Assembly (NCBI RefSeq): GCF_000382305.1
Contig: NZ_KB908031.1
Coordinates: 1-64,000, forward strand
Length of the DNA: 64,000 bases
Direction: 5' to 3'
Origin: Vitreoscilla stercoraria DSM 513
Lineage (GTDB): Bacteria; Pseudomonadota; Gammaproteobacteria; Burkholderiales; Neisseriaceae
The first letter of the stretch is position 1. Each line of letters starts with the position of its first letter. The notes beneath the pieces are model-generated. The model made no database searches. It saw nothing but the letters and a program-made list of their open reading frames with translations, and was not told the origin of the DNA. Positions 1 to 7,884 of this stretch are shown here, in pieces. A program made the position numbers and the translations under genes.

Positions 1-15
1 AGTGATGTAGTACAT

Positions 16-91
16 GGGTGATTAGCTCAGTTGGTAGAGCGTCTGCCTTACAAGCAGAATGTCGGCGGTTCGACTCCGTCATCACCCACCA
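16..91 (+). tRNA. tRNA-Val (anticodon UAC)
   Basis: A complete cloverleaf can be folded. The acceptor arms GGGTGAT (16-22) and ATCACCC (81-87) pair perfectly and are followed by A and an encoded CCA (89-91). The D-arm is GCTC/GAGC, the anticodon loop CTTACAA carries TAC at 49-51, and the T-arm is GGCGG-TTCGACT-CCGTC. Length is 76 nt. It lies 8 nt upstream of tRNA-Asp and is probably co-transcribed with it. Confidence 0.97.
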
Positions 92-99
92 AGAAATTA

Positions 100-176
100 G
101 CGGTGGTAGCTCAGTTGGTTAGAGTATCGGCCTGTCACGCCGAGGGTCGCGGGTTCGAGTCCCGTCCGCCGCGCCA
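100..176 (+). tRNA. tRNA-Asp (anticodon GUC)
   Basis: A complete cloverleaf of 77 nt. Acceptor arms GCGGTGG and CCGCCGC pair with one T-G wobble, followed by G and an encoded CCA. The anticodon loop CTGTCAC gives GTC, and the T-arm GCGGG-TTCGAGT-CCCGT is standard for tRNA-Asp. It is followed directly by an intrinsic terminator. Confidence 0.97.
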
Positions 177-183
177 GAAAATA

Positions 184-217
184 AAAAAGCACTTACTATG
201 ATAGTAGGTGCTTTTTT
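184..217 (+). terminator. Intrinsic terminator of the tRNA-Val/tRNA-Asp unit
   Basis: A hairpin with arms GCACTTACTA and TAGTAGGTGC (one T-G pair) and a TGA loop, flanked by an A-run before and a T-run after. It starts about 10 nt after the tRNA-Asp CCA end. Confidence 0.9.
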
Positions 218-230
218 ATTGATATATTTT

Positions 231-283
231 AATACCATGATAAAAGCGTCCTGTAAATTATAGGACGCTTTTATCATGGTATT
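231..283. repeat. Long inverted repeat containing an uptake-sequence-like 12-mer
   Basis: Two perfect 22-nt arms (231-252 and 262-283) surround a 9-nt spacer. The left arm plus spacer contains one exact AGCGTCCTGTAA (245-256). The right arm keeps only AGGACGCT. It lies between the tRNA terminator and the 3' end of the oxidoreductase gene on the minus strand, so it probably terminates that gene. Confidence 0.9.
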
Positions 284-296
284 GAATGCAAAGAGA

Positions 297-1283
297 TTAA
301 TCCAAATTCAATGTTTTGAATTGATGTAAGGTATGCAGACGAATATTTTGATCATGAATCAATTGGGTAATAATCAGTTCATCAGGTTGATATTCTTTTC
401 TAAAAAGATCTAATTGCATTTGTACGGTTTCAGTGGTGCCGATAAAAGAACAGGACAAACTGTGCATCACAGACAGTTTTTCCGATTCAGACCAAATGGC
501 TTGAATGTTTTCAATAGGTTTGGGAATTTGGGTGTGTATGCCGCGACGGGTGTTTAAAAATGCTTGTTGTAAAGACGAAAAATGATATTGTGCTTCCTCA
601 TGGCTATCGGCAATGATGACATTGACTGCAAGCATCACGTAGGGTTTGGCCAAATGTTTGGATGGTTTGAAGTTTTGGCGGTATAAATATAATGCTTGCG
701 GCAATAATTGTGGTGCAAAATGAGAGGCAAACGCATACGGTAAGCCCAAATGTGCTGCCAAATTTGCCCCATAAGTGCTAGAGCCTAAAATCCAAATAGG
801 TATATGTGTGCCGACACCAGGAATGGCTTGTACATGAGAGTGTCCCGGATTGTCGAAGTAATTGAGCATGTCGACGACTTCATCTGCAAAATGTTCTTCT
901 TCATGTAAATGGTGGTGACGGCGCATGGCTCGGATGGTGGTGGGGTCGCTACCGGGGGCTCGCCCTAATCCCAAATCAATACGATCGCCAAACAAGGTGT
1001 TTAAAGTGCCAAATTGTTCTGCAATGGCCAAAGGGGCGTGGTTGGGTAACATAATGCCGCCAGCGCCAATGCGAATATGTTGGGTATGGTGGCCGATGTG
1101 GCACAACAAAACAGAGGTGGCAGCAGAGGCAATGCCGGGCATATTGTGGTGTTCTGCAAACCAAATGCGTTTGTAGCCTAAGGCCTCAGCATTTTGGGCC
1201 AAAACCACGCTATTGTGAAAGCTCTCGGCAATGGATGAGCCGATACCAACTGGGCTTAAGTCTAAAACTGAAACTGGCAACAT
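297..1283 (-). CDS. LLM class flavin-dependent oxidoreductase (luciferase-like)
   Basis: Predicted FMN-dependent monooxygenase of the bacterial luciferase-like superfamily, in the group of single-component enzymes such as YhbW. The protein shows the typical start LPVSVLDLSPVG, the WFAEHHNMPGIA segment near residue 45, IRIGAGGIMLPNHAPL near residue 72 and the DLGLGRAPGSD flavin-site segment near residue 105. At 328 residues it has family length. ATG 1283 was chosen over ATG 1289 because AAAGGA sits about 6 nt before it but touches the other. The substrate cannot be deduced. It is monocistronic, with a DUS-containing inverted repeat at its 3' end. Confidence 0.88.
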   Translation of the reverse strand: MLPVSVLDLSPVGIGSSIAESFHNSVVLAQNAEALGYKRIWFAEHHNMPGIASAATSVLLCHIGHHTQHIRIGAGGIMLPNHAPLAIAEQFGTLNTLFGDRIDLGLGRAPGSDPTTIRAMRRHHHLHEEEHFADEVVDMLNYFDNPGHSHVQAIPGVGTHIPIWILGSSTYGANLAAHLGLPYAFASHFAPQLLPQALYLYRQNFKPSKHLAKPYVMLAVNVIIADSHEEAQYHFSSLQQAFLNTRRGIHTQIPKPIENIQAIWSESEKLSVMHSLSCSFIGTTETVQMQLDLFRKEYQPDELIITQLIHDQNIRLHTLHQFKTLNLD

Positions 1284-1364
1284 CCGCATTCCTTTATCAT
1301 GATGTAATCATTGATTCAGTATAAGCGCAATGGTTGCCAGTCGTCAGTTTGCAGACAGAAAGTT

Positions 1365-2492
1365 TTAACGGAGTGTTGGTAATACCGCTAAAATAGGGCT
1401 TAACATGGCTTCGCCTAAACGCAAAGAGCGTTGACCATTCCAGCCAAAATCAACATCAGGTAAGTTGTGATTGTCTTTGAATGGCATTTCCAAAGTATAA
1501 GCCAAGCATTCGAAAGTATGACCGACATAAGACGTCGCCAATGTCATGTTGGCATCGCCAAATTGGTCTACTTCATAACCATATTCAGTTTGAAAGTCTG
1601 GACTTGCTGCCAACAAAGCTTTTTTGAATTCATTTTCCAAGCCTTGAATGCGGGCATTGTAAGAGGGTACGCCTTCTGTTCCCGCTACAAAGACATAAGG
1701 AATGGCTTCATCACCATGAATGTCTAAGAACAAGTCTACACCGATTTCGTGCATTTTTTCACGTACATAATACACTTCAGGGCTGGATTCGATGCTTGGA
1801 TTGCCCCATTCGCGATTCAAATTGGCACCCGCGGCATTGGTGCGCAAATTGCCCAAAGCCGAACCATCTGGATTCATGTTCGGTACGATATAGAAGGTGG
1901 CACTGTCTAATAAGGTACGCGAAGTGGGGTCTTGGCTATCGAGTAAACGTGACAATAAGCCTTCAATAAACCATTCTGCCATGGTTTCACCAGGATGTTG
2001 GCGTGCGGTAATCCACACTTTCAGGTCGCTGGCTGCTTGGTTACCGATGGTCAATAAGTTGATGTCACGACCTTGCACTGTTGAGCCTAAGTCATCGATT
2101 TGACACAAACCGCTGCCTTGCGCTTGACCCAATAGATTCAAGTGTTGCTCGCTGGAATAAGGCTCAAAATACGCAAAATAAATGCTGTTAGACAAAGGTG
2201 TGTATTCAATGATTAATTGACCATTTTCATAGCGTGTTGGGACACGAAACCAATTGACACGGTCGTAAGAAGCCACAGCTTCGTATTCTTCCCAACCCTC
2301 TGGATAAGCCGCTTCTGACGCGTCTTCAATGGTTAAAATACAATGTTCATAGCCTGCGCCTTGCAAACGGAAATAAAACCATTGTTTGAATTCGGAGGCA
2401 TTGTCAGGGCGCAAGCGCAAGCGAATATTTTCAAAATTATCCGCTGCCATTACGGTAATGGCACCGGCATCAAATTGGGTACTGATTTTCAT
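1365..2492 (-). CDS. M14-family zinc carboxypeptidase (cytosolic carboxypeptidase-like)
   Basis: Predicted metallocarboxypeptidase with an N-terminal beta-sandwich domain of the AGBL/CCP type followed by the M14 catalytic domain. The zinc-binding HPGE motif lies in TARQHPGETMAEW, the third ligand is in DLFLDIHGDE, NPDGSALGNLRTNAAGANLNREW is the substrate-binding segment, and a catalytic Glu is plausible in AYTLEMPF near the C-terminus. No signal peptide is seen, so it should be cytoplasmic. A longer reading to 2594 would run through the terminator of the phasin gene and a DUS copy, so ATG 2492 (MKISTQFDAG) is preferred; 375 residues. Its physiological substrate is unknown. Confidence 0.88.
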   Translation of the reverse strand: MKISTQFDAGAITVMAADNFENIRLRLRPDNASEFKQWFYFRLQGAGYEHCILTIEDASEAAYPEGWEEYEAVASYDRVNWFRVPTRYENGQLIIEYTPLSNSIYFAYFEPYSSEQHLNLLGQAQGSGLCQIDDLGSTVQGRDINLLTIGNQAASDLKVWITARQHPGETMAEWFIEGLLSRLLDSQDPTSRTLLDSATFYIVPNMNPDGSALGNLRTNAAGANLNREWGNPSIESSPEVYYVREKMHEIGVDLFLDIHGDEAIPYVFVAGTEGVPSYNARIQGLENEFKKALLAASPDFQTEYGYEVDQFGDANMTLATSYVGHTFECLAYTLEMPFKDNHNLPDVDFGWNGQRSLRLGEAMLSPILAVLPTLR

Positions 2493-2541
2493 GGTAAATG
2501 CTTTCGTTTTTGAAGCAATCATTGTAGCGCAAACTGTTATA

Positions 2542-2553
2542 AGCGTCCTGTAA
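2542..2553 (+). repeat. Single DUS-like 12-mer
   Basis: Exact AGCGTCCTGTAA between the carboxypeptidase start and the phasin terminator, without an inverted partner. Confidence 0.85.
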
Positions 2554-2586
2554 AACAAAAATGCCTTTTCATATTGAAAAGGCATT
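2552..2586 (-). terminator. Intrinsic terminator of the phasin gene
   Basis: A perfect 11-bp hairpin, AATGCCTTTTC / GAAAAGGCATT with a 5-nt loop, 25 nt beyond the phasin stop. Read on the minus strand, it is followed by TTTGTTTT. Confidence 0.85.
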
Positions 2587-2610
2587 GTGTCCATTTATTG
2601 ATACTGTCAA

Positions 2611-3162
2611 TTAGTTTTGATTGCCAGCATTTTTTACGGCTTCAGCAGTCGCTTTTTGGGTTTGTTTAACCGTTTCAGCAACATTGCGTTGTACTTCTTT
2701 AGCCGTATTTTGCAACGAGCTTACAGTTTGTTGTGAAGTTTGGAACGCAGCTTGAATGCGGTCAAAAAATGGTTGCGCTTGTTCAGGTGCTGCCGCTTTC
2801 AAAGCATCTAATTGGATTTTGATGCTTTCTTGGGTTGATTCCAATTGGCTTTCAGCCAATTTTTGGGTATTTTGTTGTACTTCTTCAGACCATTTGTACA
2901 AAGCTTGCAAATGCTCAGTCAATTGTGAGTTTTGTGAATTGGCCCATTGAGTGACTTCTTTGGTTTTTTCTTGTGGATTACCAGGTGTTTTGAAAAAAGA
3001 TTCAGCGATTTGTGAATTTTGTTCAAAAGATTTTTTGGTATATTCTAAATTCAAACGGAACAATTCTTCCGTAGATTTTAAAGCCAAAGCAGTTGCTTCG
3101 TTCAATTTTGCCAATGCTTCCAAGCTGCTTTTGCTAAAAGTTTCATTCAAATTGTTAGACAT
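2611..3162 (-). CDS. phaP: Phasin family protein (PHA granule-associated)
   Basis: A 183-residue, all-helical, Gln/Ala/Thr/Lys-rich protein without signal peptide or membrane segment. It has the phasin layout: ATALALKSTEELFRLNLEY near residue 25, long amphipathic helices, and an alanine-rich C-terminal tail (TVKQTQKATAEAVKNAGN). Phasins coat polyhydroxyalkanoate granules and limit their size. The start ATG is preceded by GGGAG. The gene is divergent from phaR, and the 378-bp gap carries TGCA-rich repeats that could be PhaR operators, matching the known logic in which PhaR represses phaP until it is titrated onto granules. It ends at a strong terminator. Confidence 0.88.
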   Translation of the reverse strand: MSNNLNETFSKSSLEALAKLNEATALALKSTEELFRLNLEYTKKSFEQNSQIAESFFKTPGNPQEKTKEVTQWANSQNSQLTEHLQALYKWSEEVQQNTQKLAESQLESTQESIKIQLDALKAAAPEQAQPFFDRIQAAFQTSQQTVSSLQNTAKEVQRNVAETVKQTQKATAEAVKNAGNQN

Positions 3163-3340
3163 GGTATTTCTCCCGGGTTTGTAGGTGAATTATGGTAAAA
3201 AAAGATGATTCATCGACTTCTTTTGTATTGACTCTTTCAAAACCCATCCAGTGTGTGTTTTACCGCGGTTGCCAAGTTACAAGATGGAAAGTAACATGCT
3301 GTTATCAAGGATGAGTGCTTGATGGGTGGATATTACTATG

Positions 3341-3353
3341 TTGCACTGCAAAA
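3341..3353. promoter_or_regulatory. Candidate PhaR operator, phasin-proximal copy
   Basis: TTGCACTGCAAAA in the phasin/phaR divergent region. The ACTGCAAAA core recurs at 3472-3480 and, inverted, at 3495-3503. PhaR proteins are known to bind TGC-rich sites near phasin genes. Assignment is by position and repetition only. Confidence 0.5.
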
Positions 3354-3467
3354 TATCAATCTTAAAATCTAAGTATTTAATACAATTTATAAAATTTGCA
3401 ACAAATTTCCTATTTGGTATATTTAATATGCAGATTATTTCAATAAAAAAAGGCTTTTAGGTTTTTT

Positions 3468-3505
3468 GTGCACTGCAAAAATATTCAAATTTGGTTTTGC
3501 AGTAC
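3468..3505. promoter_or_regulatory. Candidate PhaR operator, inverted repeat upstream of phaR
   Basis: GTGCACTGCAAAA (3468-3480) faces TTTTGCAGTAC (3495-3505), giving a perfect 9-bp inverted repeat ACTGCAAAA/TTTTGCAGT with a 14-nt spacer, 37 nt before the phaR start. Autoregulation of phaR is the simplest reading. Confidence 0.55.
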
Positions 3506-3540
3506 CGCTAATTAGAATAAAAAATCAATAAGGAGAATGT

Positions 3541-4026
3541 ATGTCTAAAGAAGTGCGTTTGATTAAGAAATATCCTAATCGCCGTTTGTATGATACGGCT
3601 ATCAGTGGCTATATTACGGTAGCCGATGTCAAACAAATGATCATTGATTATGTAGAAATTCAAGTGGTGGATGCCAAAACGGGCGCAGACTTGACCAGAC
3701 AAGTGTTATTGCAAATTTTATTGGAAGAAGAGGCAGGTGGTTCGCCTATTTTCAATAATATGATGTTGTTCCAATTTATTCGCATGTATGGACAAGCTTC
3801 TCAGTCTGTATTTGCCCCATTTATGGAGCAAAACATGAAATTGTTCCATGACTGGCAAAAAGTAGCACAAGAAACCGCGCCTGCAGGCAATGCTTCTTGG
3901 TTAAAACCTTTTTCAGGTGGCTTACAATCGAATGCAGGCTTGTTGCAATGGCAGCAATCATTACAGCAACAAACTGTGCAGTTTTGGCAAAATATGGGTG
4001 TGATGCCTAAAGAAGAAAAATCTTAA
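3541..4026 (+). CDS. phaR: Polyhydroxyalkanoate synthesis repressor PhaR
   Basis: A 161-residue DNA-binding repressor of PHA-granule genes. The N-terminal PHB accumulation regulatory DNA-binding domain is unmistakable: LIKKYPNRRLYDTAISGYIT at residues 7-26, followed by VVDAKTGADLTRQVLLQI and EEEAGG. The C-terminal part (QASQSVFAPFMEQNMKLF onward) is the granule/PHB-binding helical region, rich in Gln, Trp and Phe. The SD AAGGAG lies at optimal distance from the ATG. It is divergent from the phasin gene, with shared operator-like repeats between them. Its C-terminus is shorter than in Cupriavidus but typical for the family core. Confidence 0.95.
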   Translation: MSKEVRLIKKYPNRRLYDTAISGYITVADVKQMIIDYVEIQVVDAKTGADLTRQVLLQILLEEEAGGSPIFNNMMLFQFIRMYGQASQSVFAPFMEQNMKLFHDWQKVAQETAPAGNASWLKPFSGGLQSNAGLLQWQQSLQQQTVQFWQNMGVMPKEEKS

Positions 4027-4161
4027 GCAAAGCTAAAAATCATTTTTTACATGCTGTCAAAGCCCATATGCGTAGGCAGCTTGTTGCTTGTGATAGCTTT
4101 GTACAGGCTTTCAGTGCATATTTGGCTTGAATGGGTTAAAATAAGACCCTTTGCTTGCAAT

Positions 4162-4196
4162 AATCAATGACAGGCGCAAGGCCTGTCATTGATTTT
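4162..4196 (+). terminator. Perfect 14-bp hairpin between phaR and lepA
   Basis: AATCAATGACAGGC (4162-4175) and GCCTGTCATTGATT (4181-4194) pair perfectly around a 5-nt loop and are followed by a short TTTA. It is probably the phaR terminator although it lies 135 nt past the stop and only 45 nt before the lepA start, so a role in the lepA leader is also possible. Confidence 0.6.
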
Positions 4197-4238
4197 ATGG
4201 CTACGATAAACTTTTTAAAGACCGCGTTTTTGGACGAT

Positions 4239-6032
4239 ATGAAACACATTCGAAATTTCTCTATTATTGCCCACATCGATCACGGCAAATCGACTTTGGC
4301 TGACCGATTCATTCAATACTGTGGTGGCTTAGACATGCGCGAAATGAGTTCGCAAGTGCTTGACTCTATGGACATTGAAAAAGAGCGCGGTATTACTATT
4401 AAAGCGCAAACGGCTGCGTTGAATTACAAAGCCCGTGATGGTGAAGTTTACCAATTGAATTTGATTGACACTCCAGGACATGTGGATTTCTCTTATGAGG
4501 TGTCTCGCTCTTTGTCTGCTTGTGAAGGTGCGTTGTTGGTTGTGGATGCATCTCAAGGTGTGGAAGCGCAAACCGTTGCCAATTGCTATACCGCCATTGA
4601 TTTGGGTGTGGAAGTGGTGCCTGTATTGAACAAAATTGACTTGCCAGCAGCGGAACCTGAGCGTGTGGCGCAAGAAATTGAAGAAATCATTGGCATTGAT
4701 GCTATGGATGCGGTGACTTGTTCAGCCAAAAGCGGCATCGGCATTGAAGATGTATTAGAAGAAGTGGTTAAAAAAGTGCCGCCACCTGTGGGCGATGTGG
4801 ATGCGCCTTTAAAAGCATTGATTGTCGATTCTTGGTTTGACAATTATGTGGGCGTGGTGATGTTGATTCGCGTGATTGATGGCTCTTTAAAACTGAAAGA
4901 CAAAGTACAATTCATGTCGACCAAATCAGAAACTTTGGTTGAGCAATTGGGTGTGTTTACGCCAAAATCGGTACAGAAAAAACAATTGTCAGCAGGTGAA
5001 GTGGGCTTTTTGATTACAGGTATCAAAGAGTTACAGGCCGCTAAAGTGGGCGATACCGTCACCTTGGCAGCCCGCCCTGCTGAGAAGGCTTTAGAAGGCT
5101 TTAAAGAGGTGCAGTCGCAAGTATTTGCGGGCTTGTATCCTGTGGAAAGCCATGATTACGATGCTTTGCGTGATGCTTTGGAAAAATTGCAGTTGAACGA
5201 TGCTTCATTGAAATTTGAGCCAGAAGTATCACAAGCTTTGGGTTTTGGTTTCCGTTGTGGTTTCTTGGGTTTGTTGCACTTAGAAATCATTCAAGAGCGT
5301 TTAGAACGTGAATTTGACATGGATTTGATTACCACTGCACCAACGGTAATTTACGAAGTGTTGATGAAGTCTGGCGAAAAAATTGAAGTAGAAAATCCAT
5401 CTAAATTGCCAGATGTGGGTTTGATTGATACCGTGTTTGAACCAATTATTACTGCAACGATTTTAGTACCGCAAGAATATGTGGGTGCGGTGATGACTTT
5501 GTGTAATCAAAAACGTGGTATCCAAAAAAACATGCAATATATGGGCCGTCAAGTGATGTTGACGTATGATTTGCCTATGAATGAAGTGGTGATGGACTTC
5601 TTTGACAAATTGAAATCAACTTCACGCGGTTATGCTTCTTTGGATTATGAATTCAAGGAATTTCAAGCGGCAGATTTGATTAAATTGGACATCATGGTCA
5701 ATGGTGAAAAAGTCGATGCTTTGAGTTTGATTGTGCACCGCGCCAATGCAGTGTATCGTGGTCGTGAGTTGGCATCAAAAATGCGTGAATTGATTCCACG
5801 CCAAATGTTTGACATTGCGGTACAAGCGTCTATTGGCAGCCAAATCATTGCACGCGAAACGGTAAAAGCTTTGCGTAAAAATGTTTTGGCCAAGTGTTAC
5901 GGTGGCGACATTTCGCGTAAGAAAAAATTGTTGGAAAAACAAAAAGCTGGTAAACGTCGCATGAAACAAGTAGGCAATGTGGAAATTCCACAAACTGCGT
6001 TCTTGGCGATTTTACAGGTCGGAGATAAGTAA
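4239..6032 (+). CDS. lepA: Elongation factor 4 (LepA), ribosome-associated GTPase
   Basis: A 597-residue translational GTPase acting on elongating ribosomes. The G-domain motifs are AHIDHGKSTLADR (G1), RGITIKAQ (G2), DTPGHVDF (G3), NKIDLP (G4) and SAKSG (G5), followed by EF-G-like domains and the LepA-specific C-terminal domain ending in KQKAGKRRMKQVGNVEIPQ. ATG 4239 (MKHIRNFSIIAHIDHGK) was chosen because it gives family length and start; longer upstream readings include the hairpin at 4162-4196. It forms an operon with lepB, 3 nt downstream, as in many proteobacteria. It carries an intragenic AGCGGCCTGTAA on the minus strand at 5031-5042, encoding LQAA. Confidence 0.97.
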   Translation: MKHIRNFSIIAHIDHGKSTLADRFIQYCGGLDMREMSSQVLDSMDIEKERGITIKAQTAALNYKARDGEVYQLNLIDTPGHVDFSYEVSRSLSACEGALLVVDASQGVEAQTVANCYTAIDLGVEVVPVLNKIDLPAAEPERVAQEIEEIIGIDAMDAVTCSAKSGIGIEDVLEEVVKKVPPPVGDVDAPLKALIVDSWFDNYVGVVMLIRVIDGSLKLKDKVQFMSTKSETLVEQLGVFTPKSVQKKQLSAGEVGFLITGIKELQAAKVGDTVTLAARPAEKALEGFKEVQSQVFAGLYPVESHDYDALRDALEKLQLNDASLKFEPEVSQALGFGFRCGFLGLLHLEIIQERLEREFDMDLITTAPTVIYEVLMKSGEKIEVENPSKLPDVGLIDTVFEPIITATILVPQEYVGAVMTLCNQKRGIQKNMQYMGRQVMLTYDLPMNEVVMDFFDKLKSTSRGYASLDYEFKEFQAADLIKLDIMVNGEKVDALSLIVHRANAVYRGRELASKMRELIPRQMFDIAVQASIGSQIIARETVKALRKNVLAKCYGGDISRKKKLLEKQKAGKRRMKQVGNVEIPQTAFLAILQVGDK

Positions 6033-6035
6033 TCG

Positions 6036-7085
6036 ATGAGTGAACGTTTGCTCTATATGGCAGTGGCTGCATTTGTAGTCGGATTGGTATTGTTGTTAAG
6101 CAGTAATAAACAGCGTCAAGACAATGGTGAATGGTCCAATCCTTTGCAATGGGGCTATCTGTTGATGATGATTGGTGTGTTTGGCGTTTTGGCCAAATAC
6201 TTGTCGTTTACAGCAGTATTGTTGGTATTTGTAGCCTTTACAGGTGTGGTTTGGGGCGTAAGCAAATGGATTTTCCGCCAAGCCAGCCAAGAATTGGCAC
6301 AACAAAGGTCGTTGCCTGATGATAAGGCCACGCGCAAAGCCATACAGCAGCAAGCGTATGAAGGGAAAGTCGGTCATTTTGTTGACTATATGAGTGGCTT
6401 TTTCCCCATCATTGCGATTGTATTTGTATTAAGAACCTTTATTGCAGAACCATTTCAAATTCCATCTAGTTCGATGCGTCCTGGCTTGGTGGTGGGTGAT
6501 TTTATTTTAGTCAATAAATTCACTTATGGTATTCGCATGCCTGTAAGCAATGAAGTAGTCATTCCTATGAATCCGATTGCACATGGCGATGTGGTGGTGT
6601 TTGCGTATCCTGAAAATGAAAGTGTTAGCTTTGTGAAGCGCATTGTGGCTTTACCAGGGGATACCATCGAATACCGCCATAAAAAATTGATTGTCAATGG
6701 CCAAGAAGTACCGCAAAAAGTTTTGGGTCAGGAAGAGTATATTGAAAATACACCTATGGGTGCCATCACATTGGAGCCAGAGATTTTGGATGAACAATGG
6801 GGCAGTCATCAATACCAAGTGTATCAATTGCCAGAGGCTGCACCGTTTAACCCTCAAGTGGTGCGTGAGTACATGAGAAACAACCCAGCTTGTCAATACG
6901 AAGGTTTTGAGTCGTTCACATGTAAAGTACCGCAGGGTCAATATTTTGCTATGGGCGATAACCGCGATAACAGTGATGACAGCCGTTATTGGGGTTTTGT
7001 TTCTGATCGCCATATTGTGGGTAAAGCCTTTTTTGTGTGGATGAACTTTGGTGATTTCTCACGTATTGGCACACACATTAAATGA
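6036..7085 (+). CDS. lepB: Signal peptidase I
   Basis: An inner-membrane serine/lysine protease of 349 residues that releases preproteins after Sec/Tat export. There are membrane segments near residues 5-22, 40-75 and 120-135. The catalytic Ser is at about residue 146 in IPSSSMRPGL and the general-base Lys at about residue 201 in FVKRIVALPGD. The conserved box GDNRDNSDDSRYWGFV lies near residue 308. It starts 3 nt after the lepA stop, so the two are translated as an operon. The long second membrane region before the catalytic part is usual for beta- and gammaproteobacterial LepB. Confidence 0.96.
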   Translation: MSERLLYMAVAAFVVGLVLLLSSNKQRQDNGEWSNPLQWGYLLMMIGVFGVLAKYLSFTAVLLVFVAFTGVVWGVSKWIFRQASQELAQQRSLPDDKATRKAIQQQAYEGKVGHFVDYMSGFFPIIAIVFVLRTFIAEPFQIPSSSMRPGLVVGDFILVNKFTYGIRMPVSNEVVIPMNPIAHGDVVVFAYPENESVSFVKRIVALPGDTIEYRHKKLIVNGQEVPQKVLGQEEYIENTPMGAITLEPEILDEQWGSHQYQVYQLPEAAPFNPQVVREYMRNNPACQYEGFESFTCKVPQGQYFAMGDNRDNSDDSRYWGFVSDRHIVGKAFFVWMNFGDFSRIGTHIK

Positions 7086-7102
7086 TTGTTAAAACTGTGA
7101 TT

Positions 7103-7136
7103 CAGCAGGCTGCTTTTTAGGCAGCTTGTTGTTTTT
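7103..7136 (+). terminator. Probable terminator of lepA-lepB
   Basis: Hairpin CAGGCTGC (7106-7113) / GCAGCTTG (7121-7128) with one G-T pair, followed by TTGTTTTT, 18 nt after the lepB stop. Confidence 0.65.
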
Positions 7137-7170
7137 CATGGTAAGTTTCCACCTTCACTAAGGAATGAGC

Positions 7171-7884
7171 ATGAGCTTGTCTGTGCAACGCAATCAAGAG
7201 ATTGAGCGTTTGCAAAAAAAATTGGGTTACCGTTTTAAACGAGTGGAATTGTTACATAAGGCTTTGACACATCGAAGTTATGGAGCGAAAAACAATGAAC
7301 GTTTGGAGTTTATCGGTGATTCAATTTTGAATTATACGGTTGCCAAAATGTTATTTTTGACTTTTCCTGACATGACTGAAGGCGAATTGTCACGTTTGCG
7401 TGCCAATTTGGTCAATCAAGACACTTTGGCTGATATTGCCACTGAGTTGAATGTGGGCGATTGTTTGTTTTTAGGTGTGGGTGAACTGAAAAGTGGTGGT
7501 TTTCGCCGCCCCTCGATTTTAGCCGATGCTATGGAAGCCATGTTTGCTGCAGTCAGCTTTGATGCTAATTTTGATGAAGCAGAACATGTGGTGACATTGT
7601 TGTTCCAAAATCGTATCCGCAATATTGATTTGCGCAATCATGGCAAAGATGCCAAAACTTTATTACAAGAAGCTTTACAAGCACGCCGCTTGCCATTACC
7701 TAAATACCGCATTGAAGACCAATTTGGTGAAGCGCACGAGCAAACGTTTGTGATAGTGTGTGATTTGGGTGAGTTGGGGTTCCAATGTAAAGCCCAAGCT
7801 CATAGCCGTCGTTTGGCGGAACAAGCAGCTGCCAAAGAAGCTCTTAATTATGTTGAAAAAAAATGTTCCTTTAAAAGGCCATAA
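7171..7884 (+). CDS. rnc: Ribonuclease III
   Basis: A double-strand-specific endoribonuclease that processes rRNA precursors and some mRNAs. The RNase III signature NERLEFIGDSILNYTVAKML lies near residue 40 and includes the metal-binding Glu/Asp residues. A second acidic site is in ADAMEAMFAAV near residue 113. The dsRNA-binding domain occupies the C-terminal 70 residues (DAKTLLQEALQARRLPLP onward, with SRRLAEQAAAKEAL). ATG 7171 was chosen over ATG 7165 because AAGG lies 7 nt before it, against 1 nt. It is followed without a gap by era, the usual rnc-era operon. Confidence 0.95.
   Translation: MSLSVQRNQEIERLQKKLGYRFKRVELLHKALTHRSYGAKNNERLEFIGDSILNYTVAKMLFLTFPDMTEGELSRLRANLVNQDTLADIATELNVGDCLFLGVGELKSGGFRRPSILADAMEAMFAAVSFDANFDEAEHVVTLLFQNRIRNIDLRNHGKDAKTLLQEALQARRLPLPKYRIEDQFGEAHEQTFVIVCDLGELGFQCKAQAHSRRLAEQAAAKEALNYVEKKCSFKRP

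Noticed and set aside
2493..2594. N-terminal extension of the M14 carboxypeptidase to 2594
   Set aside because: The extension is encoded by the terminator of the phasin gene and a DUS copy, and it does not resemble a protein start of this family.
4167..4238. Longer LepA start at 4167
   Set aside because: It lies inside a perfect 14-bp hairpin. The family start MKHIRNFSIIAHIDHGK is at 4239.
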